Shown one piece after another: positions 17,989 to 27,073 of a stretch of DNA of 64,000 bases (its first letter is position 1; every line of letters starts with the position of its first letter). A program made the translations under genes and the position numbers. The DNA comes from Taishania sp045629585 (GTDB taxonomy: Bacteria > Bacteroidota > Bacteroidia > Flavobacteriales_D > Crocinitomicaceae). The notes beneath the pieces are model-generated. The model saw only the letters and a list, made by a program, of their open reading frames with translations. It did not search any database and was not told the DNA's origin. The stretch lies in contig JAZQRM010000083.1 of NCBI GenBank assembly GCA_045629585.1, positions 1 through 64,000 of the forward strand. The letters run 5' to 3'.

Positions 17989-18004
17989 TTACGTGCTTTT
18001 TCAG

Positions 18005-18012
18005 CAAAGTTA
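18005..18012 (-). promoter_or_regulatory. -7 promoter element of mgtE
   Basis: TAACTTTG on the minus strand ends 16 bases before the ATG at 17988, predicting a leader of about 10 bases. Confidence 0.5.
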
Positions 18013-18045
18013 GATAAATGAATGGCTAATTACCAATAATGGCAT

Positions 18046-19584
18046 TTAGTTTTTTAGTTTAAGGGCTATTTGTTTTTGAATTAAAGGGATCATGAATAAA
18101 GACATGAAGTACACTCCAACTTGTGTTTCTATCGTATCTTCTATTAAAAAAGACGTTATTAGGATGATGTAGGCTGCTAATACTATTCCATTTTTTAATT
18201 TGAATGAATCATAGAGAACTGTACCAAGTAAGATGCTGAATAGGAGTGTGCCTATACATCCTAGTCCGATTTGTATAGCAAAAAACATATTGTGGCTTCG
18301 TAATTGGTTGGAAGGAGTTAATAAACTATCCATCTTTTTGTACGTGTCATTAAATGCGTTTTGATTTCCGCCTGTTCCAACACCAAAAAGAGGATTGGTT
18401 CTGATAATAATAATACTCGCTTTCCAATGTTCAATTCTTTGCAATAAACTTTTTCCATTAGGATCGGCGTTGTTCATTAGTTCATATTTCAAACTGTAAA
18501 TGCGCGTCCAAAGCAAATCTTTGTTTTCTTTTGGATATACTTTACCATTTTCAATATTTGCTATATCTTCCTCACTCAGTTTCGCAACTCCCTCGTAATC
18601 TTTTGGTAACTGCAAAGCGGTCATATAGCGGGCAATTGTCATTCGGATAGGGTGATTTTTTAAATCATATTCGAAATAGTTTATTCGCGAACGTTTATTC
18701 CATGCTTCAAGTAATTCATATTCTTGGAAGTAATAATAGATGGGTAGTCCATTTATTTCAGAAACAGGTGATGATTTATGGATATAGGTATTTCCGGTAG
18801 CTGTGTGTGTTGGTAGTTTTTTTAAATCGGTAATTGGTTTGTTAGGAAATAGTTGTGTGTAGAATCCTAAACTACCTATTAGGACTAGTGAAAGCGTTAG
18901 ATACACAATCCATCTTTTCTTTGTCATCCATATCAAAAGGAAGAAATAAAAAAGGGTAAGACTAATTAGACAAGCTACACCAGATAGGATTTGAGAATAT
19001 AAAGTATAGAAGGTGAACCAAATAATAAGTAAGATGGATAGCTTGTTGGAAAATATTTTGATTTGTTTATTTCGAATAGACTCGATACATACCATTATAC
19101 CAGCAACAACTAAAATCGCATATCTTATATGTGATCCAAATCGTGACATTTCTCTAAAATCCTGAATTTTAATGGAGCCAAATACTTGATTGATGTAGAG
19201 GAAGTTATAAATCGATGTAAAAACAAGCCCAGCGAGAAATCCTTTTAGAAATGTTTTAGTTTGATTTGTAGTAAATGATGTTGTACTTGCTATTAGAGGG
19301 AGGATAAGTAGAGGGAGGTATCCTTTTACTAGTTTTAATCCCGCCGTTATATCACTCGTCCATGTTAAGCCAATAATATTTAAGCCAAAAAAGAGAATGA
19401 TCCATCTATTGAGTGGTAAACTCCACACTGTTTTGATGCGTGAAATTAACCCCTCTCCTAAAACGAAATTTATAATAAATAAAACGGTGCACCATGAAAG
19501 AGCAATCTTGGTTGTTGATATCCCAATGAATGCAATTAATAATAGTGTATAATTTATTTTATCGTAGATTCTTTTTGAAATCAT
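18046..19584 (-). CDS. O-antigen ligase/polymerase-like membrane protein (Wzy_C family)
   Basis: 512 residues with about 10-12 transmembrane helices and one large periplasmic loop (~250-400). The loop ends in RTNPLFGVGTGG and LRSHNMFFAIQIGLG, the Wzy_C signature with its Arg, the G-x-G-x-G turn and the His of SHN. Such proteins join or polymerise surface polysaccharide on undecaprenyl carriers at the outer face of the inner membrane. No other polysaccharide genes adjoin (a GT4 gene is at 56862), so the glycan is unknown. It follows the CtpA gene by 18 bases on the same strand. Confidence 0.82.
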   Translation of the reverse strand: MISKRIYDKINYTLLLIAFIGISTTKIALSWCTVLFIINFVLGEGLISRIKTVWSLPLNRWIILFFGLNIIGLTWTSDITAGLKLVKGYLPLLILPLIASTTSFTTNQTKTFLKGFLAGLVFTSIYNFLYINQVFGSIKIQDFREMSRFGSHIRYAILVVAGIMVCIESIRNKQIKIFSNKLSILLIIWFTFYTLYSQILSGVACLISLTLFYFFLLIWMTKKRWIVYLTLSLVLIGSLGFYTQLFPNKPITDLKKLPTHTATGNTYIHKSSPVSEINGLPIYYYFQEYELLEAWNKRSRINYFEYDLKNHPIRMTIARYMTALQLPKDYEGVAKLSEEDIANIENGKVYPKENKDLLWTRIYSLKYELMNNADPNGKSLLQRIEHWKASIIIIRTNPLFGVGTGGNQNAFNDTYKKMDSLLTPSNQLRSHNMFFAIQIGLGCIGTLLFSILLGTVLYDSFKLKNGIVLAAYIILITSFLIEDTIETQVGVYFMSLFMIPLIQKQIALKLKN

Positions 19585-19602
19585 ACGTTTTTGAATGTTT
19601 TT

Positions 19603-21243
19603 TTATTTCTTAAGAATAGAATAATATTCTTTTAGATTTCCTTCTAATAATTCAATCGCTTTTTTAGTTGCATCATCGTAATTAAACGCATGAACTATTC
19701 GTCCTGATTGATAATAATAATGCATTACGATTTCATTTTCAAGAAACATTCTTATTTCAGATTCAGACTTTTTTAGATCTCTTTCTTTAGAAGGGCTCAC
19801 TTTTAGTAATAAAGCTTCGTATTCATTTAAAGCATCATCATGTAATCCTTCTAATTCAATAGTTGCCTTTGCTTTTTTGAGTATCTCCTCAGATGCTGTA
19901 GAATAGTTAAAATCTTGTTCTAATACATATTTCATGAAATCCTCATATTGTTTTTCTGTCAATTTGAAGGATTTAGCATCTGCGATAGTTGGATTTTTCT
20001 GAGCAAAATCTACGGCATAATTAAAGAATACGTTATTTGTCATTAATGTTGCAGTTAGGCGACTTAGATTTTCTTGTTTGATTTCAGTATCCGGCATAAT
20101 TCCTCTGCCGTCTATTACTTCCCTCCCTGCTTTTGTTTTAAAAGTATGGATTAAAGAATCTGGTATAGATGCAATATCTTGACCTTCTTCACGATCGTAG
20201 TATTCTAAACGTTGTACACATCGACCAGAGGGAGTATAGTATTTAGCAATTGTTAACTTTATTTTTGTGCCATAGCTAAGATCTAACGTTCGTTGAACTA
20301 ACCCTTTTCCAAAAGATGTGTTTCCAACGATTACGGCTCTATCCAAATCCTGTAAACTTCCAGATACTATTTCACTAGCAGAAGCTGAAGCGCCATCAAT
20401 TAATACAACAATCGGGATTGTTAGGTCTAATGGTTCGTTTTGTGTTATGTATGTTCTGTTTTCGTCTGTTATTCGACCTTTGGTTTCAACTACAAGTTGT
20501 CCTTTAGGTACGAAGAAATTAACAATATTTATAGATTCAATCAAAAGTCCACCTCCATTACCACGTAAATCGAAGATAAAGCGTTTCATTCCTTGTTGTC
20601 TGAGCTCTAGGAAATGTTTTCGGACTTCAGCACTTGCTGTTTGTGTGAAGGACGATAATTTCAGGTAACCAATATCCTCTGTAAGCATTCCTGCATAAGG
20701 AATATCTGGAAGTTTTATCTCTGCTCTATTGATGGTGATGGTTTCTTTCAAACCATTGGCTCTTTCCACCTCAACAACAGCAGTTGTTCCTTTTGGTCCT
20801 TTTAAATTTGACGAAACATCTTCTGTATTTTTCTTGAACATGTTGTGTCCATTTATGCTTATGATTTTATCTCCAGCTTTTAAACCTGCTTTTTTAGCGG
20901 GGCTATCCTCATAAGGTTCTGCAATGTAAACGTAATCACCAATTTTTCGTATCATAGCACCTATTCCTCCATATTGTCCTGTTGTCATTAGACGAAAATC
21001 TTCAATATCACTTTCGGGATAAAAAACCGTATAAGGGTCTAGATCATCTAACATTGCATGTATTCCAGCAATGGAAATTGTTCCGATTTTAGGCTCTTCA
21101 ACGTAATATTTATCTAAAGCTTCATATATTTGGTCAACCAACTCTAAGTTTTTAACTACTTCAAAACGATTGCTTTGTGCGAGTAAGGTGTTAGCGTATA
21201 AACTAACAATTGATATTAAAAGGAATGATTTAAACTTGTTCAT
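19603..21243 (-). CDS. S41-family C-terminal processing peptidase (CtpA-like)
   Basis: 546 residues, signal peptide ending near LLAQ. PDZ domain ~85-165 (YGGIGAMI, AGLKAGDKI), then the protease core with DLRGNGGG (226-232), the nucleophile Ser288 in GASASASE and general-base Lys313 in SFGKGLVQ, 25 residues later as in known CtpA enzymes. A C-terminal helical extension (~400-546) is typical of Bacteroidota forms. It cleaves periplasmic proteins from the C-terminus; partners unknown. The start overlaps rnpA by 14 bases, so the two are coupled. Confidence 0.93.
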   Translation of the reverse strand: MNKFKSFLLISIVSLYANTLLAQSNRFEVVKNLELVDQIYEALDKYYVEEPKIGTISIAGIHAMLDDLDPYTVFYPESDIEDFRLMTTGQYGGIGAMIRKIGDYVYIAEPYEDSPAKKAGLKAGDKIISINGHNMFKKNTEDVSSNLKGPKGTTAVVEVERANGLKETITINRAEIKLPDIPYAGMLTEDIGYLKLSSFTQTASAEVRKHFLELRQQGMKRFIFDLRGNGGGLLIESINIVNFFVPKGQLVVETKGRITDENRTYITQNEPLDLTIPIVVLIDGASASASEIVSGSLQDLDRAVIVGNTSFGKGLVQRTLDLSYGTKIKLTIAKYYTPSGRCVQRLEYYDREEGQDIASIPDSLIHTFKTKAGREVIDGRGIMPDTEIKQENLSRLTATLMTNNVFFNYAVDFAQKNPTIADAKSFKLTEKQYEDFMKYVLEQDFNYSTASEEILKKAKATIELEGLHDDALNEYEALLLKVSPSKERDLKKSESEIRMFLENEIVMHYYYQSGRIVHAFNYDDATKKAIELLEGNLKEYYSILKK

Positions 21244-21625
21244 TTGATTTTTCTAAAGCAGTCAATAATTTTTTTAATGCCGTTTGTGTCCGCATTTCCA
21301 TTGTTTTGTAGTCCAAAATCTCGTTATGTCGGTACGTTAATGATAAATATAACGTATTTCCGTTCAGATTATTGGAATTTAATATTTGTTTGTTAATTCG
21401 AAGTGATTCTCGCATTAAACGTTTAATTCTATTTCTGTCGTGCGCTCTTTTGAAATTCCTTTTTGGGGCGCTTACCATAATCTGTAATGGTCCTTTGTCT
21501 CTATCGGGTTCTATTGAGTATTTTATTGCAAACGGAAAGGAGAATAGGGATTTTCCTTCGCTATGTAGTAAGCCAATTTTTTTTTGACTTTTTAATTTTA
21601 AATCCTTACCAAATGTAAATTGCAT
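21230..21625 (-). CDS. rnpA: Ribonuclease P protein component
   Basis: 131 residues. The signature KRNFKRAHDRNRIKRLMRES (~59-78) is the RNR motif that contacts RNase P RNA. The protein helps the RNA trim tRNA 5' ends. rpmH, its usual neighbour, is not present on either side: upstream is only a 68-base gap and a divergent flavoprotein gene. It is first in an operon with the CtpA protease, with which it overlaps by 14 bases. A promoter-like element ends 4 bases before the ATG. Confidence 0.95.
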   Translation of the reverse strand: MQFTFGKDLKLKSQKKIGLLHSEGKSLFSFPFAIKYSIEPDRDKGPLQIMVSAPKRNFKRAHDRNRIKRLMRESLRINKQILNSNNLNGNTLYLSLTYRHNEILDYKTMEMRTQTALKKLLTALEKSNEQV

Positions 21626-21629
21626 TAAA

Positions 21630-21637
21630 CAAATATA
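21630..21637 (-). promoter_or_regulatory. Promoter-like element 4 bases before rnpA
   Basis: TATATTTG on the minus strand, matching TAnnTTTG, ends 4 bases before the rnpA ATG. With the usual 7-base spacing to +1 the message would have no leader. Confidence 0.45.
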
Positions 21638-21681
21638 AGTAAGGTTAATGCCTTTTGGTTCATTTTTGAACGGAAAGTCGT

Positions 21682-21689
21682 TAATTTTG
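21682..21689 (+). promoter_or_regulatory. Promoter-like element 4 bases before the flavoprotein gene
   Basis: TAATTTTG matches TAnnTTTG and ends 4 bases before the ATG at 21694. A TTTG lies at 21654-21657 (spacing 24). It mirrors the rnpA element on the other strand. Confidence 0.45.
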
Positions 21690-21693
21690 TTCT

Positions 21694-22860
21694 ATGGTTA
21701 AAGTGTTGATCGTTGGTGGTGGGCCAGCAGGTTTGTTATGTGCTGAGCAAATTTCAAAATTTAATGTATTTGATGTACATGTCATTGACCATAAGAAAGC
21801 GGTTGGGCGCAAATTTTTAGTCGCAGGCGATGGAGGACTAAATCTAACGAATGATTTACCAATTGAGGAGTTTGTTCATTGGTATTCTGATGAAAAGATT
21901 AAAAACAGTGTTCGTCATTTTATGCCTATCAATTTGAAGAATTGGTTTCAGAATCTTGGTATAGACACTTATTTCGGTAGTTCAGGTAAATTATTCCCGA
22001 AAGTTGGCATAAAACCTATTGAGGTTCTAAATGCGATTACGAACCGTTTAAAAGAGCAAAATGTTACAATTCTTACTCAAACAAGAGTGCTTGATTGGGA
22101 AGAGAGGTCAGTATTATTAGCTTCAAAAGGAGTAAAATCACATATTGATTTTGATGTGATAGTTTTCGCAATGGGTGGAGGTTCATGGTCAAACACGGGT
22201 TCAGATGGAAAATGGTTTGATTTTGTTTGTGACAAGGTTCAGTGTAACCCATTTAGTTCAAGTAATGCGGGGGTTGAAGTTGAAGGTGGATTTATGGACT
22301 CTTATAGAGGTGAGTTTTTGAAAAATGTAATCGTTCATGTTGCTGATGTTAGCATGCTGGGTGAAGTTCGCTTTACGGATTACGGTTTGGAGGGTACTCC
22401 AATTTATGCATTAAATCCCTATCTTAAGTCTTCAGCCGATTTATTTATCGATTTAAAACCTCATTTTAGTAAAGAGGACTTACTTAATATGTTAAGTGCT
22501 TGGAGGAATTCTAGGACTGATTTTCTTAAAAGTTTAAAGCTTGGTTTTGGATTGAGGTTATTAAAGGATTTTTTATCCAAAGAGGAATTTCAGAAGGATG
22601 AGTTGTTAGTTGAGAGGATAAAGAGATTGCCCTTCAAATGCACTGGCTTAAGACCTTTAGAGGAAGCCATATCCTCTAAAGGTGGTGTCGGTATGAATGA
22701 GGTTGATTCAAATTTTGAAAGTGTTAGTTATCCCAATACTTTCTTTATAGGTGAAATGTTAGATTGGGACACTCGTACAGGAGGTTTTTTGTTACAAGCT
22801 TGTTTTTCTTCTGGGTATTCTGCTAGCCAATGTATAATTAATCGATACGTGGTAGATTAA
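21694..22860 (+). CDS. NAD(P)/FAD-dependent oxidoreductase, HI0933 family
   Basis: 388 residues. FAD-binding dinucleotide fold VLIVGGGPAGLLCAE (3-17) with GxGxxG; the family motif appears as AGDGGLNLTND (44-54), where most HI0933 members have G-x-G-R-C-N-x-T-N; and the C-terminal FAD motif TRTGGFLLQACFSSG. It resembles the shorter subgroup sometimes named aminoacetone-oxidase-like flavoprotein. The reaction is unproven. Single gene; its 3' end overlaps the convergent SPOR gene by 23 bases. Confidence 0.85.
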   Translation: MVKVLIVGGGPAGLLCAEQISKFNVFDVHVIDHKKAVGRKFLVAGDGGLNLTNDLPIEEFVHWYSDEKIKNSVRHFMPINLKNWFQNLGIDTYFGSSGKLFPKVGIKPIEVLNAITNRLKEQNVTILTQTRVLDWEERSVLLASKGVKSHIDFDVIVFAMGGGSWSNTGSDGKWFDFVCDKVQCNPFSSSNAGVEVEGGFMDSYRGEFLKNVIVHVADVSMLGEVRFTDYGLEGTPIYALNPYLKSSADLFIDLKPHFSKEDLLNMLSAWRNSRTDFLKSLKLGFGLRLLKDFLSKEEFQKDELLVERIKRLPFKCTGLRPLEEAISSKGGVGMNEVDSNFESVSYPNTFFIGEMLDWDTRTGGFLLQACFSSGYSASQCIINRYVVD

Positions 22861-23242
22861 TTTTTTCTTTAACTACAAAAGACGTAGGGTACTTACTGAT
22901 GATTTCCTGTTTAAAACGTTCTGCTTCTTGGTTTGTTCTAAAATCACCGACTCTTAAAAAATAGTTTGGAGCACTATAAGTCACGTAAACCTGCACTTTT
23001 GAATGAGATCTATTAAAGTTTGCACGCATTTCGTCTACTTTTGACTTGGAAGCATCAAAATAAATTTGGACTCTATAACCTGGAATTTGTGGTTCTCCTG
23101 TTGAAGCGGATGATTCACCTTGTTTTTTTATTAGTGCATCGATTTTTGGGTCTTTTATAATCTCAATATTTCCTTGTGAAAATAAATTGCTGATTGAAAA
23201 ACAAACAAAAAAGATGCTTAATAATGATATCTTATTTTTCAT
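22838..23242 (-). CDS. Secreted SPOR-domain protein
   Basis: 134 residues. Signal peptide (1-22, ending FSQ), short linker, then a SPOR domain (~50-130): YRVQIYFDASKSKVDEM, the central 'VYVTYSAPNYFLRVGDFRTNQEAERF' and a final 'FVVKEKI'. SPOR domains bind denuded peptidoglycan, usually at the septum. It is a short periplasmic form without a membrane anchor. It has its own promoter element at 23260-23267. Confidence 0.88.
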   Translation of the reverse strand: MKNKISLLSIFFVCFSISNLFSQGNIEIIKDPKIDALIKKQGESSASTGEPQIPGYRVQIYFDASKSKVDEMRANFNRSHSKVQVYVTYSAPNYFLRVGDFRTNQEAERFKQEIISKYPTSFVVKEKINLPRID

Positions 23243-23259
23243 GGTATTTATTGTTGAAG

Positions 23260-23267
23260 CAAAAGTA
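23260..23267 (-). promoter_or_regulatory. -7 promoter element of the SPOR gene
   Basis: TACTTTTG on the minus strand matches TAnnTTTG and lies 17 bases before the ATG at 23242. Confidence 0.45.
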
Positions 23268-23405
23268 ATACAAATCTCTGTTTATTCAATTTTTATGCCA
23301 TTTCGCTTGCTTTCTTTGTGCTAAATAATCTTTAGGAAAAAAAATATAGAGATATCCATCTCTTTTAAGTTGCTTTTTTACACTTTTGTTTAATTGTTAT
23401 TATTT

Positions 23406-23750
23406 ATGATATCTTTTTTGATTTACATTGCCTCCTTATCTGCTCTTGGAGAAGATTTGACTTTTAGGTTTAAAACCAGTACGAGTAGTTTCTGTCAAGA
23501 TGACAATACTGAACGGATTTGCGAAGAAAATAAATTTGTTAGTGATATATTCACTAGTGAATTAAATGTGGTTTTGCGAACTGGTGCAGAAGATATTAAT
23601 TATCCTATTATGGGTCAAGTGGATTTTGAAGAGGTGCAGTATTTTGTCCTTATCGATCCATCTGGCGTAGAGGTTTACGGTTTACTTACCGATTCTGATT
23701 TTAGATTATTTCATTCCTTAGGAAGTTTACCTTTTCTGTTTTTTAGTTGA
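23406..23750 (+). CDS. Small secreted protein of unknown function
   Basis: About 114 residues if read from the ATG at 23406; an in-frame TTG at 23394 is possible but less likely. A hydrophobic signal-like N-terminus (MISFLIYIASLSALG) is followed by an acidic stretch with two Cys (FCQDDNTERICEEN) and a hydrophobic end (FHSLGSLPFLFFS). I recognise no family. It ends 5 bases before the start of the large type B secreted protein and is probably co-transcribed with it. It could be a small partner of that adhesin or a decayed remnant; it has no sorting domain of its own. Confidence 0.55.
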   Translation: MISFLIYIASLSALGEDLTFRFKTSTSSFCQDDNTERICEENKFVSDIFTSELNVVLRTGAEDINYPIMGQVDFEEVQYFVLIDPSGVEVYGLLTDSDFRLFHSLGSLPFLFFS

Positions 23751-23755
23751 TTATT

Positions 23756-26700
23756 ATGATGAAACTGCTACTCTTATTTTATTTCATAACATTTAGTGCT
23801 TTAGGTGTTTTTGCTCAGCTTGTTAATTGTAACCTTAATTATTTTGTTAACGGTTCTGATTTGCAAATTTTTTATCGTGATTTAAGTAATAACACTACCG
23901 GGAGTACTGGCGTACTGCTTCCTAATAATGGTGCAGGGTTGGCTGTGAGTACTAATTTTAGTGGGAATGGTCCTAATCCAACTTTCTATACAGTGGTGAA
24001 CGGTATTTACTTTTATTATAATGGTACTACTTGGGTAAGTACAGGTCATAGTTCTGGAGGTACCGCCGCTGTTAATCCTGGTGGTAGTGGGCCTTACATT
24101 TATAATATAGTTGGGGGTACTGGTCAAGTGTATCGGTATGATGGTTCTAGAAATTCTGTATTGGCCTTTACCGTACCTGGTTATGGTGGACCTTATGATG
24201 TGATTGGGGATGCTGAAGGAAATGCTTATTTATTGATTAATTCAGGGAATAATAGGCGTTTTGCAGTATATAGCCCAACAGGTCAGTTGTTGTGTGAATA
24301 TCCGCTCAACGGTTTGCCCTCCAGTACTGCTGGTGGTGGGTATTCTGTAATAAACGGTGTTTTATATGTTAATATTAATTCTGCAGGTACACATCGTGGA
24401 GTGTTCAATAATGGCAGTATTACATTTACAAGTATTCCCCATTTCGAGGCTTCTGATTATGGATCTTGTGCTTTTCCACCTTTATCATCTGAAGTTGTTG
24501 GTTCTAATAATAGTGTTATTGATGTTTGTGCTGGAGAAACGATTTCTCTGACCGCTAGTACGACGATTTCTTCTCCTATTTATTCATGGAGTGGTCCAGG
24601 GATTGTATCTGGGCAAAATAGCAGTATTCTTGTAGTTAACCAACCGGGGACTTATGTAGTGGAAATCACTAGTGGTGGAGGATTGTGCACAAGTCGTTCT
24701 ACCATAAGTCATGTTGTGAATATAAATAATGTGTCTGTTGTAGTAGACCCTGTTACCCCTGTTTGTGTTGATGGTGATGACATTCAGTTGTCCGCTAGTG
24801 TTCCTGATGGTACATGGTCAGCTAGTTGTGGAGCTTGTGTTAGTGAGAGTGGTTTGTTTGATGTTTCGGTCGCTGGACCTGGTGTACACGAGATTCTTTA
24901 TTTTCACAATTTAGGTTGTACTGAAGGAGTTCGGGGTCAGGTTGTTGTTAATGACATTCCTATTATTAATGCAGGGGCAGATGTAGTGGTTTGTTTAGGT
25001 GAAAGTGTTGTATTGAGTGCTTCAGGTGGAGTTGATTACACCTGGACTCCTAATGTAACAGATGGAGTGGCATTTGTACCAGTTGAAAGTGGTCTATATT
25101 CTGTTGTAGGTCGTGATGTTAATGGTTGTATTGGTTCCGATGATTTAACGCTAACAGTTAGTTCCGTTGGTTTGCCTGTGTTTGATGCGGTGGCACCGAT
25201 ATGTTCAGGCGAATTATTTGGGGGCTTACCCACTTTGTCTTTGAATGGATTTGAAGGTACGTGGTTACCAGATTTTAATAATTTAGTCACTACTACCTAT
25301 ACTTTTAACACCTTGAATGAATGCGTTGCTCCAGTCTTGATGACTGTTCAAGTTGTGCAGAGTGTATTGACTGTTTTTGATGCTGTAGATCCCATTTGTG
25401 TTGGTATGGAAGCTCCTATATTACCCACTATTTCTTTGAATGGAGTTGTAGGATCTTGGGATGCTCTAGTGAGTAACGTTAATAATGGTATTTATACTTT
25501 TACACCAAATGATGGTCTGTGTGCAAGTGATTATGTAGTTGAAATTATAATTCTTGAAAATTCTCTACCAAGTTTTGAACTTGCATCCGAATTTTGTTTT
25601 GGGGATGTTGTTGATGACTTACCTACTGTTAGTTTAGATGGGATAAGAGGTGAGTGGTTTCCAGTAATTGATAATGAAAACACGACTAGTTATTGGTTTA
25701 CCCCATATGCAGGGCAATGTGCTGGTGTAGTCAATCATTTAATTGAGGTTCATCCTTTGCCGTTTGTTAATGCTGGATCCGACATGTCGATATGTGCAGG
25801 TGATCAGCTTAGGCTTTTGGCGTCGGGTGCACAGACATATATATGGTCTAATAGTTTGCAAAATGGTCAAACTGTTGTTCCAGATTTAGGATCTACTGTA
25901 TATTCTGTAAGTGGTATAGATTTTCGTGGTTGTCAAAATAGTGATTCCTTTATTGTAGTTGTTTCTGATATACCTGCTATTTCTTGGAATGTTCTTCAAG
26001 ATAGAGTTTGTAGTCCTGCAGAGGTTACAATTTCTTATGTGAGTTCTATTCCTTTATTAGATTGTGTTTTGACTGTTGATGATGTGGTCGTTAGCCGCAA
26101 TTGTAATAGTGATGTTCATGATTCTTTCAGTGAAGTAGGTTTTCATGATGTTTTACTAACTGCGCGATCAATTGACGGCTGTGTTTTTAGTACTCTTTTA
26201 GCAGATGCTTTTAATGTGGAAGCACAGCCTATTGCCCATTTTTCTGTAGCATCACCTAATTTGACTGTTAGTAATCCTGTTGTTGTGGTCGATAATCATT
26301 CCAGTGGAGCAACCTCTTTCTTTTGGGATTTTGGATTTGAAGGTAATCGTTTTACTAGTTATGAGCCAACGTTCTCTTATCCAGATGTACCCGGAAATTA
26401 TACAATTTCCTTAATCGCTTCTTCTGAGTTTGGTTGTGTTGATACATTTAGTCAAGTGATTAATGTTGCGGATGTATTGATTTATTATATCCCAAATGCC
26501 TTTACTCCTGATGGAAATGAGTACAATCAGTTTTTTAGACCCGTTTTTAGGAGTGGTTTCGATCCATATGATTTTACGATGATCTTATTCAATCGTTGGG
26601 GAGAGATGGTTTTTGAAACGCATGATGTTTTAGTTGGTTGGAATGGAGAATATGCTGGAAAGCCCTGTCCAACTGGAGTTTACACATGGGTGATTAAAGG

Positions 26701-26761
26701 ACGTAATTCCAATGATGATGGTCATTTTTCGTTTAATGGGCATGTAAATCTGTTAAGATAA
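23756..26761 (+). CDS. Large secreted protein with Ig-like/PKD repeats and T9SS type B sorting domain
   Basis: About 1001 residues from the ATG at 23756, which gives a clean signal peptide (MMKLLLLFYFITFSALGVFA); the open frame extends to a TTG at 23747. After an N-terminal ~230-residue region that looks propeller-like come Ig-like segments, three tandem ~65-residue repeats (from 25181, 25376 and 25574; each with PIC/FC, LPT.SL.G and Y.FTP), a PKD-like domain (FFWDFGFEG) and a type B C-terminal domain (~910-1001: IPNAFTPDGNEYNQFFRP, FNRWGEMVFE, CPTGVYTWVIKG). Type B proteins are exported by the T9SS and held by PorP/SprF-type partners, one of which lies at the window's left edge. Likely a surface adhesin or filament protein. 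Confidence 0.88.
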   Translation: MMKLLLLFYFITFSALGVFAQLVNCNLNYFVNGSDLQIFYRDLSNNTTGSTGVLLPNNGAGLAVSTNFSGNGPNPTFYTVVNGIYFYYNGTTWVSTGHSSGGTAAVNPGGSGPYIYNIVGGTGQVYRYDGSRNSVLAFTVPGYGGPYDVIGDAEGNAYLLINSGNNRRFAVYSPTGQLLCEYPLNGLPSSTAGGGYSVINGVLYVNINSAGTHRGVFNNGSITFTSIPHFEASDYGSCAFPPLSSEVVGSNNSVIDVCAGETISLTASTTISSPIYSWSGPGIVSGQNSSILVVNQPGTYVVEITSGGGLCTSRSTISHVVNINNVSVVVDPVTPVCVDGDDIQLSASVPDGTWSASCGACVSESGLFDVSVAGPGVHEILYFHNLGCTEGVRGQVVVNDIPIINAGADVVVCLGESVVLSASGGVDYTWTPNVTDGVAFVPVESGLYSVVGRDVNGCIGSDDLTLTVSSVGLPVFDAVAPICSGELFGGLPTLSLNGFEGTWLPDFNNLVTTTYTFNTLNECVAPVLMTVQVVQSVLTVFDAVDPICVGMEAPILPTISLNGVVGSWDALVSNVNNGIYTFTPNDGLCASDYVVEIIILENSLPSFELASEFCFGDVVDDLPTVSLDGIRGEWFPVIDNENTTSYWFTPYAGQCAGVVNHLIEVHPLPFVNAGSDMSICAGDQLRLLASGAQTYIWSNSLQNGQTVVPDLGSTVYSVSGIDFRGCQNSDSFIVVVSDIPAISWNVLQDRVCSPAEVTISYVSSIPLLDCVLTVDDVVVSRNCNSDVHDSFSEVGFHDVLLTARSIDGCVFSTLLADAFNVEAQPIAHFSVASPNLTVSNPVVVVDNHSSGATSFFWDFGFEGNRFTSYEPTFSYPDVPGNYTISLIASSEFGCVDTFSQVINVADVLIYYIPNAFTPDGNEYNQFFRPVFRSGFDPYDFTMILFNRWGEMVFETHDVLVGWNGEYAGKPCPTGVYTWVIKGRNSNDDGHFSFNGHVNLLR

Positions 26762-26962
26762 ATTGTTGAAAAGTAGAATCTCTTGTGGATAACTTTAGTT
26801 AGTAACAAACTTTAACAGTGAGACATATACGATTGAAGTGGCCTTTTTTTACTTTTATTTTAGATGAATTGTAGTTTGGTTTAGCTTATTTTTCAGAAGA
26901 TTTCATCGATTATGTTTTTTTATTTAGATTGATTATAAATTAAGGGTTTCTACTTTAATTAT

Positions 26963-26979
26963 TGTCATGAAACTGTCAT
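26963..26979 (+). promoter_or_regulatory. TGTCAT direct repeat upstream of the act-cox operon
   Basis: TGTCAT occurs at 26963-26968 and 26974-26979, one helical turn (11 bases) apart, and covers the place where the -33 element of the promoter at 26998 would lie. Candidate regulator site. The rest of the 312-base gap 26762-27073 is AT-rich with no gene, RNA or hairpin that I can see. Confidence 0.3.
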
Positions 26980-26997
26980 TAAAGAGTATTTAATACC

Positions 26998-27005
26998 TAA
27001 ATTTG
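26998..27005 (+). promoter_or_regulatory. Putative -7 element of the actABCDEF-coxBA operon
   Basis: TAAATTTG matches TAnnTTTG, 68 bases before the actA ATG at 27074, giving a leader near 60 bases. A good -33 TTTG is not seen. Confidence 0.4.
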
Positions 27006-27073
27006 TTATCGTCGAAAACTGTTTATTCGGCAATTGGCAGACATTTTTTGAATTGAAAGTATCTAATTATCAG

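Noticed and set aside
23747..23755. TTG start for the large type B protein
   Set aside because: The ATG at 23756 gives a normal signal peptide without three extra residues.
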